Assembly (NCBI GenBank): GCA_018368455.1
Contig: JAGZEG010000008.1
Span: 1 to 64,000 of the forward strand
Direction of reading: 5' to 3'
DNA: 64,000 nt
Origin: Coriobacteriia bacterium
GTDB taxonomy: Bacteria; Actinomycetota; Coriobacteriia; Coriobacteriales; UMGS124
In this document: positions 29,568 through 37,297 of the stretch, piece after piece
How the letters are laid out: each line of letters begins with the position of its first letter
Numbering within the stretch: the stretch's first letter is position 1
Notes under the pieces: generated by a model
Databases searched by the model: none
Told to the model about the DNA's origin: nothing
The model's input: only the letters and a program-made list of their open reading frames with translations
Position numbers and translations under genes: made by a program

Positions 29568-29929
29568 CTACAAAACTTCTTCGAGCTTTCCCGCAGCCAA
29601 AAGGCCCTGTCTCACTAGCTCGGCATCAGAGGGGCTGAGCGTACCCATGAGCTCAGCAACAGCGACGTCCTCGATTGCAACCTCGACCGTCTTTGAACAC
29701 CGCACCGTCGACGGCTTTGAGAGGCCGGCATGCTTCCAGTCGGCCAAACGTACCTCTCCGGGATATTCAGGCCGAGGACCGTGCCCCGTTACTTTGGCAA
29801 GAAGCACTGCGGCCCGGCATTCATCAACGTACCCCACAATCACCGGGCGCTTTTAAAAGTCCCCAGCATCTCCTCGTATTCAAAGGCGAGACGTCTCACC
29901 TGGTATGGCTTGGCGACATCACTCGTCAT
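29568..29929 (-). pseudogene. MazF/PemK-like toxin, frameshifted
   Basis: The toxin is split between two frames. From the ATG at 29929, which overlaps the antitoxin stop, the sequence reads AKPYQVRRLAFEYEEMLGTF and stops 30 codons in. The family then continues in another frame as RPVIVGYVDECRAAVLLAKV, PEYPGEVRLADWKHAGLSKP, STVRCSK and SPSDAELVRQGLLA to the stop at 29568. The switch lies at GACTTTTAAAAGCGC (minus strand); one extra A in the A run would restore a single frame. The GLSKPSTVRC and PGE/RLADW features are typical of PemK/MazF endoribonucleases. As read here the toxin is inactive, unless the indel is a sequencing error. The site is not a canonical -1 slippery heptamer. Confidence 0.75.
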
Positions 29930-30185
29930 CGTCGTCCTCGCACCAATCAGCCGGGAATACGAGACGGCCCTCCACTTTTTTTGCGCGAGGTGACGCACCG
30001 GCAACAGGCCGCGTCCCCGGCAAAAGCGAGCGACTCCCGTAAAGCGAAAATGGGACGCGCCCCTGAATGGCAAGTTGTCGCAGGGCAAGGTTGAGATACG
30101 TATTGAGACTCATGCCGATTGAGTCCAGGATGGGAGCAACCTCGTCGCGAGTGCGCTCATCATATCGGATCGTAGTCGTAGGCAT
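29919..30185 (-). CDS. RelB/DinJ family antitoxin
   Basis: An 88-residue antitoxin. The N-terminal ribbon-helix-helix spans about residues 1-45 (TTTIRYDERTRDEVAPILDS, then IGMSLNTYLNLALRQLAIQG and RVPFSL), as in RelB/DinJ proteins. The tail to the DDDDE end would wrap the toxin. It overlaps the toxin start by 11 bp. RelB-type antitoxins normally pair with RelE/YafQ toxins, so a MazF/PemK-like partner is a mixed pairing, although such pairs exist. A promoter with operator-like palindromes lies directly upstream. Confidence 0.85.
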   Translation of the reverse strand: MPTTTIRYDERTRDEVAPILDSIGMSLNTYLNLALRQLAIQGRVPFSLYGSRSLLPGTRPVAGASPRAKKVEGRLVFPADWCEDDDDE

Positions 30186-30214
30186 GGTATCTCCCTTGCG
30201 ACAACAGGTGAAAT

Positions 30215-30261
30215 GACTAGTTTCTAGCTACATAATAGCTTTATTTCTAAGCCAAATACAA
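30215..30261 (-). promoter_or_regulatory. Toxin-antitoxin promoter and operator
   Basis: On the minus strand TTGTAT (30256-30261) and TATTAT (30232-30237) are 18 bp apart. Overlapping the -10 box and just downstream are an inverted repeat AGCTA-N5-TAGCT (30226-30240) and a CTAG-N3-CTAG pair (30217-30227). RelB-type antitoxins bind such sites in their own promoters, so autoregulation is likely. Confidence 0.65.
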
Positions 30262-30303
30262 GCTATCAATGAGTTCGACTAGCCACCAAGAGTCGCTCCA
30301 CCG

Positions 30304-30657
30304 TCACGCCACGGGCTCCTCGTAGGCGGGCAGCTTGTCGAGCGTGGCGCGATAGCCGCCAGGGCCGTACTTGAGGCACCGGGCCACGCGCGCGACCGTC
30401 GTGGCCGAGGCCCCCGTCGCCTGCTGAATATGCACGTAGGGAACGCCGGCGTCGAGCATGCGAGCCACGGCGAGGCGCTGGGAAAGATCCTCTATCTCGC
30501 GCGGCGTGAACAGATCGTCAAGCAGGGCCTTCGCACCCTCCAGGCTGTCGAGCGAGATGAACGCCTCCAGGAGCATGCGCTGATCCTCGGGTAGGGCCTG
30601 GATCCCCGCGCTCGAGGACGCGGCGTCGCTGGCACGCAGGACGTTCTTCTCGGACAT
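30304..30657 (-). CDS. YerC/YecD family TrpR-related protein
   Basis: A 117-residue DNA-binding protein of the TrpR superfamily, YerC branch. The helical core runs from about residue 28 (RMLLEAFISLDSLEGAKALL, DDLFTPREIEDLSQRLAVAR). The HTH follows (DAGVPYVHIQQATGASATTV, ARVARCLKYG), and the family's GPGGY motif closes the domain. YerC proteins are widespread in Gram-positive bacteria with no firmly assigned target. An 18-bp near-palindrome around TAGCATGCTA lies about 90 bp upstream of the start and might be its own operator. The gene stands alone, upstream of the toxin-antitoxin pair on the same strand. Confidence 0.88.
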   Translation of the reverse strand: MSEKNVLRASDAASSSAGIQALPEDQRMLLEAFISLDSLEGAKALLDDLFTPREIEDLSQRLAVARMLDAGVPYVHIQQATGASATTVARVARCLKYGPGGYRATLDKLPAYEEPVA

Positions 30658-30745
30658 CAGGCAGCTCCTTTGGCATACGTCGCGGGTATCGCTTTCCAGC
30701 AGAGGGGCGAGCAGCTCGCAGCCGATCGTCCCTTCGTTGAAGAGT

Positions 30746-30763
30746 ACTTTAGCATGCTAGAGT
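30746..30763. promoter_or_regulatory. Near-palindrome upstream of the YerC gene
   Basis: ACTTTAGCATGCTAGAGT is an 18-bp palindrome except for one mismatched pair, with a perfect TAGCATGCTA core. It lies in the promoter region of the TrpR-like gene. TrpR operators also contain CTAG-rich dyads, so binding by this protein is plausible but inferred. Confidence 0.5.
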
Positions 30764-30920
30764 AGCTTGAGGAAAACAAGGCGTACCGTTGTGGCGCTCC
30801 GGTGAAGTGGGCGAAAACCCGCCGTGGCCGGCGCACTGCGCTCCGTAGAAAACATCGGGGCTCCGAAGGCACCGCTTGCCCCCGGACGAAACCCCGGCTT
30901 GGTTCAGATAGCGAAGCCTC

Positions 30921-32480
30921 CTACACGTGCTTGGCGAGCGGTGTGTTCTTGAGCAGGGCCATGAGCACGACGCCCACGAGCATCAGCGGGATGACCGCCA
31001 CGAACACCGGCGCCAGCGCGTCGCTGTAGGCCGTCGCCACCGCACTCGCCACCTCGGTCGGCAGCTCGTGCATCAGAGCCGGCGTGAGCGAGCTCGCCGA
31101 CACGCCTGCGGTCGCCACGTCGGGCCCCAGCCCCGCAAGCGCCTCGCCCATCGTCCGGGACAGGTTCGCCGTGAACAGGGCGCCCACCAGCGACGCGCCC
31201 AGCGTCGTGCCGACCTCGCGGAAGAAGTTGTTCGCGGCCGTCACCGTACCCACGATGGCCGTCGGGAACTCGTTTTGCGCGATGAGCACGAGGATCTCGA
31301 TATTGAGGCCCACGCCTACACCGAGCACAAACAGGTAGAACCCGATGAGCAGAAGCGACGTGTCAACGCCTATCGTCGCCAGGCATCCCATGCCAAGCGC
31401 CGCCACCGCAAAGCTTCCGACCATAAGTGCCTTGTAGCGCCCCACGCGGCTCACGAGCACGCCCGCCACGATGGAGGCGGCCGTCTCCGCGATCATAGCC
31501 GGCATCTCCATGAAGCCCGAGGCCGTGGCCGACAGGCCGTGCACGATCTGGAAGTACGTCGGCAGGTACGAGACAACACCCATGAGCGCGAGCATGGAGA
31601 CGAGGCCCGCCAGCGTCGTCAGCACGAAGTTGCGGTTGCGGAACAGCCCGAGCGGGATGAGGGGCTCGGCAGCGCGGCGCTCAGCCAGCACGAACAGCGC
31701 CCCAAAGACGACGCACGCCACGGCCAGGCCGATGATGGCCGGCGAGTCCCACGCAAGCGTCGTGCCTCCCAGCGACGTCACGAGCACGAGTGACGTCAGC
31801 GACACCGTCATCGTCACCATGCCCCACGTGTCAAACCGCCCGATCTGACCACGCACGCTCCTACGAGGCAGCCACGCGATCGCCGCGACGATGGAGAGCG
31901 CGACGAGCGGCAGGTTCATCCAGAACGCCCAGCGCCAGCCAACGACGTCGGTGAAGTAGCCGCCCAGCAGCGGGCCGAGCACCATGGGAACGGCGAACGC
32001 CACGCCCATAACGCCCATATACGCGCCGCGCACGCGTGCCGGGACGACGTCGGCGACGATGGCCTGCGCCAGGATCATGAGGCCACCGCCGCCAAGGCCC
32101 TGGATGGCGCGACCGGCGATGAGAGCGGGCATGGACGTCGCCAGACCGCAGACGGCAGAGCCCACGGCCAGCAGCACGAGGCCGCCGATGAACAGGCCCT
32201 TGCGTCCGATGAGGTCGCCGAGCTTGCCGTAAACGGGCATCGTGAGCGTGGCGGCGAGCACGTAGGCCGTCGTGACCCACAGGATGTGGTCGGCGCCGTT
32301 AAGCTCGCCCACAATGGTCGGCAGCGCCGTCGAGACGATCGTCTGGTCGAGCGACGCCACGAGCATGGCGACGAGCAAGCCAGCGAAGAGAGCGATGAGC
32401 TTGGGACGTGGCATCTCAACGACGACGCCGGCATCGTCCCGTGGCATCGTACGATCAAGGGAGCTATCGGTGGCGGACAT
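30921..32480 (-). CDS. DHA2 family MFS efflux transporter
   Basis: A 519-residue, 14-helix drug:proton antiporter of the EmrB/QacA group. Family motifs are LDQTIVSTALPTIVGEL (about 41-57), GKLGDLIGRKGLF (about 82-94) and GRAIQGLGGGGLMILAQA (about 120-137). Length and number of hydrophobic segments match the 14-TMS DHA2 type. It exports amphipathic or cationic compounds in known relatives; the substrate here is not predictable. The ATG at 32480 follows AAGGA. It is divergent from a MarR regulator, and the gap contains a MarR-like operator, so the pair is probably an inducible resistance module. Confidence 0.92.
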   Translation of the reverse strand: MSATDSSLDRTMPRDDAGVVVEMPRPKLIALFAGLLVAMLVASLDQTIVSTALPTIVGELNGADHILWVTTAYVLAATLTMPVYGKLGDLIGRKGLFIGGLVLLAVGSAVCGLATSMPALIAGRAIQGLGGGGLMILAQAIVADVVPARVRGAYMGVMGVAFAVPMVLGPLLGGYFTDVVGWRWAFWMNLPLVALSIVAAIAWLPRRSVRGQIGRFDTWGMVTMTVSLTSLVLVTSLGGTTLAWDSPAIIGLAVACVVFGALFVLAERRAAEPLIPLGLFRNRNFVLTTLAGLVSMLALMGVVSYLPTYFQIVHGLSATASGFMEMPAMIAETAASIVAGVLVSRVGRYKALMVGSFAVAALGMGCLATIGVDTSLLLIGFYLFVLGVGVGLNIEILVLIAQNEFPTAIVGTVTAANNFFREVGTTLGASLVGALFTANLSRTMGEALAGLGPDVATAGVSASSLTPALMHELPTEVASAVATAYSDALAPVFVAVIPLMLVGVVLMALLKNTPLAKHV

Positions 32481-32588
32481 GGGAACGCGATCCTTTCTTT
32501 CCGTTGGAGCAAACCCGCTGCTCGGGCGGGCCAATACGCCTTCCATGTTCCCAAGAAAGTCTGAGATTGATACCAATGCGAGAAATTC

Positions 32589-32607
32589 TAGTCTGATTTT
32601 GAGACTA
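32589..32607. promoter_or_regulatory. Probable MarR operator between pump and regulator
   Basis: TAGTCT-N7-AGACTA is a 19-bp inverted repeat in the AT-rich part of the divergent gap between the efflux pump and the MarR gene. Its size and position fit binding of a MarR dimer, controlling both genes. The rest of the 299-bp gap shows no gene. Confidence 0.6.
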
Positions 32608-32779
32608 TCTTCACAACCGAGAAGTCAGAATAGGGACTGTGCGCGTGCGATAACCTGGACGTACTCGCATGTCAAGGAGTACCGTTACCCACAACTGCGC
32701 AGATGTGCGGCGGCGCGGGATACAGCGGCGCAACACGCGATGCCTATCGAAGGGGCGCACAACGGACGGGAGCCGACGC

Positions 32780-33289
32780 ATGGCGAAAGACGAGACCTCG
32801 CTGCACGACAAAGAGATGCCGCAGCAGGAGCCCATCCGGCGCTTCTGGGGGATCTGGCAGGACCTCAACGCAGTCTACGAGCAATACGCCCGACTGCAAG
32901 GCATCTCGTACACGAGTCTCATCATCCTCGACCAGGTGTACAACGACCAACTCGATGGCACCGCGTGCACGCAGAAGTCCATCTGCACCGCCACGCTGCT
33001 CCCCAAACAGACGACGAACGCCATCATCTCCGGGTTCGTCCGCGACGGCATCGTCGAGCTCGTACCTCTGCCCCACGATCGCCGCGCCAAGGCAGTGCGA
33101 CTCACCGAGAAGGGGCTCGCGTACGCACGGCGCATCGTCGGGCCGTCAAATGATGCCGAGGTGAGTGCGCTCGCCCAGCTCAGCGATGCCGAACGGGAGC
33201 AGTTCCTCGCCACACTCGAGCGTTTCGCTACCGCCTGCGCCGAGCAGCTCCGCGCCTTCAAGGCAAGCGGAGCCGATGGGAAGTACTAA
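32780..33289 (+). CDS. MarR family transcriptional regulator
   Basis: A 169-residue winged-helix regulator. The recognition region runs from about residue 55 to 110 (ICTATLLPKQTTNAIISGFV, RDGIVELVPLPHDRRAKAVR), with the wing DRRAKAVRLTEKG typical of MarR. Dimerisation helices lie at both ends. The ATG at 32780 follows GGGAG; a start 37 codons upstream would read through the promoter region. Divergent from the DHA2 pump, it most likely represses the pump and itself until a ligand binds. Confidence 0.9.
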   Translation: MAKDETSLHDKEMPQQEPIRRFWGIWQDLNAVYEQYARLQGISYTSLIILDQVYNDQLDGTACTQKSICTATLLPKQTTNAIISGFVRDGIVELVPLPHDRRAKAVRLTEKGLAYARRIVGPSNDAEVSALAQLSDAEREQFLATLERFATACAEQLRAFKASGADGKY

Positions 33290-34318
33290 GAAGCAAGACG
33301 GCCCGAAGAGCCAGTCACCGCCATACGAAAAGCCGGATGTGCACTCGAGGCGCGGAAACTTGGGCAAAAGGCGCAGTCATGTATGCCAAAACTGGCGGCG
33401 CCGTCCACTCCCAGATATCGGAGAGCTCCCTACCTGCAGTTCCATAGGGCACCTGCAGACCCTTGCCGACAGCGGGGATTCACAACGGGGGTTTTCGGCC
33501 ATATCAGAACCCTCGCCGTGCAAAGATGCGCGCGGGGGGTACGCAGACGTCAGATGTGCGGGCCTTTGCGCAAAGGGCCTCGCCGCCCAAGACCCCTCAT
33601 GCATCGAATTCGTTCATATTGAGTTGCGGAGCCGGGGGAATATGCGCGTCCGAATATCCGGGACACCGTCGGGACCCCGTGGGGAACGTTGCGCGAAAGG
33701 AAGGCGATAGTCGCACGTCACCGCAGGTATTGCACCTCGCCCACACGGAGACCGACGAAGAAGCGACGGCGCCAGTCACTGCACCGAAAACTCCCCCGTC
33801 AACCAGGGACGATGGCCTACGTCAGCAGACGGAGCGCAATTTCCGCGACACGCATGCGAAAATCGGCCGGCCTCTCGCTCAATTGTCAGTGCATGCAGCA
33901 AAAACGACGGCACGTGGTAGAGGAGCCGCACGACTTTTTTGCTAGATGCAAGCGTTCATCACAGGCGACGGTGTCCCGAATAACCGGACGCATCTACTGG
34001 AACTCGGATCTTCCACGGGACACCCCCTTGCGCTCGCCCTTGCTCACAAGGGACACCGATCTCAGATGCCCGCGTACGGGAGGCAGATAACCGAGTCTGC
34101 CTATCGGCACAGTCGGGATTATAAGACCACAATTGAGGCGCGAGAACGAGATCGGCAAACTCAGCGAGGGGCCACGGAACATACCTCTTTCCTCCACACC
34201 TTTTTCTTAAGGAAGCGGATTATTGAACTATAAGTAAGTTTTTACTGACATTAGAGACAATTAGAGTAACCCGTATGACACTTGATACAGGAGGCCTCGA
34301 AAGCAGCGTCCACCCCCG

Positions 34319-34447
34319 CGTCGAGTGTGGGCTGACTGGCGTCTCTTTTTGTGCGAGGTTGAGGGTTTTGCAACAAAACCGCAGGTAACAACCGCGTTCA
34401 ACTCGAAGGTTTTTTCGAAAGACAACCGAGTCAGCCCACACTCGACG
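34319..34447. repeat. 129-bp element with perfect 19-bp terminal inverted repeats
   Basis: CGTCGAGTGTGGGCTGACT (34319-34337) and its exact reverse complement (34429-34447) enclose 91 bp. Inside lie a smaller perfect hairpin, GGTTTTG-CAA-CAAAACC (34364-34380), and the recurrent motif AAAACCGCAGGT. No target-site duplication was obvious. It could be a MITE-like element or a structured RNA; it follows the nucleoside hydrolase terminator on that gene's strand. Confidence 0.7.
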
Positions 34448-34453
34448 TAAGCG

Positions 34454-34489
34454 CGCGCCCACGCCCCGGGAGTCCGAGGCACGGGCGCG
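34454..34489 (-). terminator. Terminator of the rbsK-nucleoside hydrolase operon
   Basis: On the minus strand two 16-nt arms (34474-34489 and 34454-34469) pair fully with three G-U pairs and a 4-nt loop. The hairpin begins 11 bp after the stop. There is no run of T, so efficiency is uncertain. Confidence 0.7.
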
Positions 34490-34499
34490 TCGGAGAGGG

Positions 34500-35483
34500 C
34501 TAGCAGGCCGGTGCGGCCTTGAGGGCGCGCGTCGTGCGGGCGACGAACTCGCGCAGGAAGCGCTCGGCATCGACGGTGAGCGCAGCCTTCGACGTCTTGT
34601 GCGGGTTGGCCAGCAGCTCGGGGTTGCCGATCGTGCGGCCTCGCTCGGCCCCTTCGAGGTCGACCATCAGGTTGATGTCGAGCGTCCCGACGAGCGTGGG
34701 GTCGATGGCCGTGGCGACAGCCAACGGGTCGTGCAGGCTACAGCCGACCATGTAGGGGTCGCGGCTCGTGTAGAAGTCGATGTAGAAGTCGGTCATATCG
34801 GCGAGGAAGCGCGCGGCGGGGGTGCCGATGGCACGCCAAGCGGCCGTCTCCGTCTTGGGCAGCATGGCCTGCAATGTCACATCGAGACCGACCATCGTCG
34901 TCGGCAGGCTCGAGCGCAGCACGACGTCGGCCGCCTCGGGGTCGTTGGCGATGTTGGCCTCGGAGCACGGCGTCACGTTGCCCGGCACGGCAAGTGCACC
35001 GCCCATCAGCGTGACCTGCATGCCCGTTTGCGCAATGTCAGGCTCGATGTCGAGCACGGCAGCCAGCGTCGTGAGCGGACCCGTCGGTACGTAGAGCAGG
35101 TTGGGGCCGTACGCGTGGGCCGCCTCGATGATGAAGTCGACGGCCGAGCCGGGCTGCGGCGCGCGCGTTGAGTCGGGAATCTCGCAGTTGCCGATGCCAT
35201 TGCGCCCGTGGATGTGGTGGATGATGGGCAACAGGCTGAACGAGTCGGCCGCGCGGGGGTGGTCGACGCCGCGGTACACCGGGACCTCGGGGTGTCCGAG
35301 CAGGTCGAGCACGGCGAGGCTGTTGCGCACACCCGTGTCGACGAGGACGTTGCCGAACGTGCCGGTAATGCCAATGAGCTCGACTTCTTCGCTGCCCAGG
35401 GCGTAAGCGATGGCCAGCGTGTCATCGATGCCGGTGTCCAGGTCGAGGATGAGCTTCTTCTTGGGGGCTTCGGGGTTCGTCAT
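34500..35483 (-). CDS. Inosine-uridine preferring nucleoside hydrolase
   Basis: A 327-residue enzyme that hydrolyses ribonucleosides to base and ribose. The calcium-binding aspartates lie in LDLDTGIDDTLAIAYAL, with DTGIDD at 16-21. TGTFGNV, the LLYVPTGPLTTLA segment and the C-terminal SLHDPLAVATAIDP (with the catalytic/metal-binding Asp) match the family. Length is normal. The ribokinase gene ends 11 bp upstream, so free ribose from this reaction would be phosphorylated by the partner. AAGGAGA precedes the ATG. Preference for purine or pyrimidine nucleosides cannot be told from the sequence. Confidence 0.94.
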   Translation of the reverse strand: MTNPEAPKKKLILDLDTGIDDTLAIAYALGSEEVELIGITGTFGNVLVDTGVRNSLAVLDLLGHPEVPVYRGVDHPRAADSFSLLPIIHHIHGRNGIGNCEIPDSTRAPQPGSAVDFIIEAAHAYGPNLLYVPTGPLTTLAAVLDIEPDIAQTGMQVTLMGGALAVPGNVTPCSEANIANDPEAADVVLRSSLPTTMVGLDVTLQAMLPKTETAAWRAIGTPAARFLADMTDFYIDFYTSRDPYMVGCSLHDPLAVATAIDPTLVGTLDINLMVDLEGAERGRTIGNPELLANPHKTSKAALTVDAERFLREFVARTTRALKAAPAC

Positions 35484-35494
35484 GCGGGCTCTCC

Positions 35495-36424
35495 TTACAG
35501 CGAGGGGTCGTTAAAATGCTCGTGTACTTCGGCGAGCGTCGGGATGGACTGCTGGGCACCCAGGCGGGTGACCGCGATGGCCGAGGCAGCCGAGCCCCGG
35601 CGCAGCGCCTGTTCGAGCGGCAGTCCCGCCACGCGAGCCGAAAGCAGCGCGCCGATGAACGTGTCCCCCGCAGCCGTCGTGTCGATGGCGTCAGCGCGCT
35701 TGGCAGCGACGCGGGTCAGCGTGCCGTCGTGCCAGGCGACCGAACCGCTCGAGCCCAGCGTGATGACAACGGTGCCGACACCGTGCGCGGCCAGGTGCTC
35801 GGCCGCCTTGCGAATTCCGTCGTCGCCCTCGGGCGCAATGCCCGTCAGCAGGGCGCATTCCGTCTCGTTGAGGCACACGAGGTCGACGTCGGCCCACGCG
35901 GCGTCAGGCACGGAGCGCGTGGGAACGGGCGCGGGATTGAACACCGTGTACATGCCGAGCTCGCGGGCAGCGTGCAGGGCCGCGAGCGTCGCGTCGAAGT
36001 CGCACTCGCCCTGGGTCAGGAAGACGTCGCCAGGCGACGCGACCTGCTCGAGCGATCGGGCAACGGCCGGGCCGTCCAGCACGTGGTTCGCGCCGGGCGA
36101 CAAGATGATGCGGTTGTCGCCCTCGCAGCGCAGGATGACGGCCACGCCCGTCGCCGCGTCAGAGGGAGCCTGCAGCCGGGCGCAGTCAACGCCGGCAGCT
36201 TCAAGCCCCGCTCGCAGCTCAGCTCCAAAGGCGTCGGGGCCCACGGCGCCCACGAGCACTGTCCGGGCTCCGAGGCGCGCGCAGGCAACAGCCTGGTTGG
36301 CGCCCTTGCCGCCGGCGTTCGTGATGAAGCCGCCGCCCGTGATGGTCTCGCCCGCTTCCGGCATGCGGGGACTCTCGATAGACAGGTCCATATTGACGCT
36401 GCCGAAGATGACGACGCTGGGCAT
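35495..36424 (-). CDS. rbsK: Ribokinase (PfkB family)
   Basis: A 309-residue PfkB-family kinase. GSVNMDLSIESPRMPEAGET (8-27) and GGKGANQA (38-45) form the sugar-binding site. The C-terminal signature DTTAAGDTFIGALL holds the catalytic aspartate in AAGD. NPAPVP and NETE in the middle are typical of ribokinase and not of fructokinase. It would phosphorylate ribose to ribose 5-phosphate using ATP. First gene of an operon with the nucleoside hydrolase. The ATG at 36424 follows AAAGGC; a GTG two codons upstream is also possible. Confidence 0.93.
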   Translation of the reverse strand: MPSVVIFGSVNMDLSIESPRMPEAGETITGGGFITNAGGKGANQAVACARLGARTVLVGAVGPDAFGAELRAGLEAAGVDCARLQAPSDAATGVAVILRCEGDNRIILSPGANHVLDGPAVARSLEQVASPGDVFLTQGECDFDATLAALHAARELGMYTVFNPAPVPTRSVPDAAWADVDLVCLNETECALLTGIAPEGDDGIRKAAEHLAAHGVGTVVITLGSSGSVAWHDGTLTRVAAKRADAIDTTAAGDTFIGALLSARVAGLPLEQALRRGSAASAIAVTRLGAQQSIPTLAEVHEHFNDPSL

Positions 36425-36673
36425 AGGCACGCCTTTCTGACGGGAACGGTCGGGGCCTTCGGGCCGTGCCCCACATGATAGCCGTCAGTGGCACCGCTCG
36501 ACAGCTGGCGCGCCATCCTTCCCGCGATCAAAACGCGAGGAGGTGAGGGCCCAAATCGAGCGGTCTATACGTCCTTGCGAGCAGGAGGTGCTCACCCTCT
36601 AATAACACGTTACCTACGTTGTAAGTGCACGACCATCTATAACAACTATTTTCCGTTAGAAAGTTGCGTTAGA

Positions 36674-37288
36674 ATGCCAGTGCAAGCTGATATACCACGC
36701 CTGTCGTCAGGAGTCATCAAAGCAGCGCTCATACACTACCAGTTCGAGACCATTCACCCATTCCTCGATGGCAACGGCCGTTTGGGGCGTCTGCTCATCG
36801 TGCTGTCCCTCGTGAACGATGGCGTTCTTAAAACAGCATGTCTCTATCCGTCCTACCAACTCAAGGCACGACGGACCGAATACTACAGCCAGCTCATGCG
36901 CGTCCGCATGCAGGGCGATTATGCAGAGTGGATCAGATTCTTCTGCCAATGTCTCCTCGATAGCGCAGTCGATGCGGGCAACTCGATGCGGGAGCTCGTC
37001 GAGCTGCACGCGCAAAACGAACGTATCATCAGGGAACATTTCGCCCGCGGCGCATCCAACGCTCTGAATTTGCTTGACCTTCTTGAGCGCAATCCCATCG
37101 CCGACATAGCGTTCATCGCCAGCCGCATAGAGCTGTCCCGCACGTCCGTCTCGAACCTCGTGCGAGAGTTTTGCGAACTAGGAATCCTTTGTCAGCGCGA
37201 TACCCGCAAGCAGCGCTACCGAGAGTACCTATACGAGGATTACCTGAAAATCCTACGAGCAGGGAGCGAGCCCATCCCGCGCGGATAG
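36674..37288 (+). pseudogene. Fic family protein, 5'-truncated
   Basis: The Fic core HPFLDGNGRLGRLL, which transfers AMP or a related group to target proteins, is intact. It lies within IKAALIHYQFETIHPFLDGN. The C-terminal winged-helix region follows (IELSRTSVSNLVREFCELG, then ILCQRDTRKQRYREYLYED). Full-length relatives of this type have about 370 residues, with roughly 150 residues including the inhibitory helix and the first Fic helices before this core. Here recognisable homology begins only near 36700; upstream frames read as unrelated sequence. Lower GC than neighbours suggests a transferred gene. It may still be expressed as a fragment, since a start at 36674 is available, but function is doubtful. 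Confidence 0.7.
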
Positions 37289-37297
37289 GAGATACGC

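Larger units (their letters stand above)
33290..34499. other. 1.2-kb region without a convincing gene
   Basis: Several short open frames exist but none has a ribosome binding site, family resemblance or the codon bias of neighbouring genes. Visible structure includes a perfect 14-bp palindrome CCTTTGCGCAAAGG at 33563-33576, an AT-rich stretch at 34190-34290, the 129-bp inverted-repeat element at 34319-34447 and a terminator at 34454-34489. The region may be the remains of decayed genes or hold undetected RNA. Confidence 0.5.

Noticed and set aside
29840..29860. Programmed -1 frameshifting in the toxin gene
   Set aside because: The TTTTAAAA tract does not fit the X-XXY-YYZ rule in the zero frame, since re-pairing would place lysine tRNA on TAA; an indel is simpler.
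33463..33945. Open frame of about 160 codons in the gene-poor region
   Set aside because: No ribosome binding site, no recognisable domain and basic low-complexity sequence; not supported as a gene.
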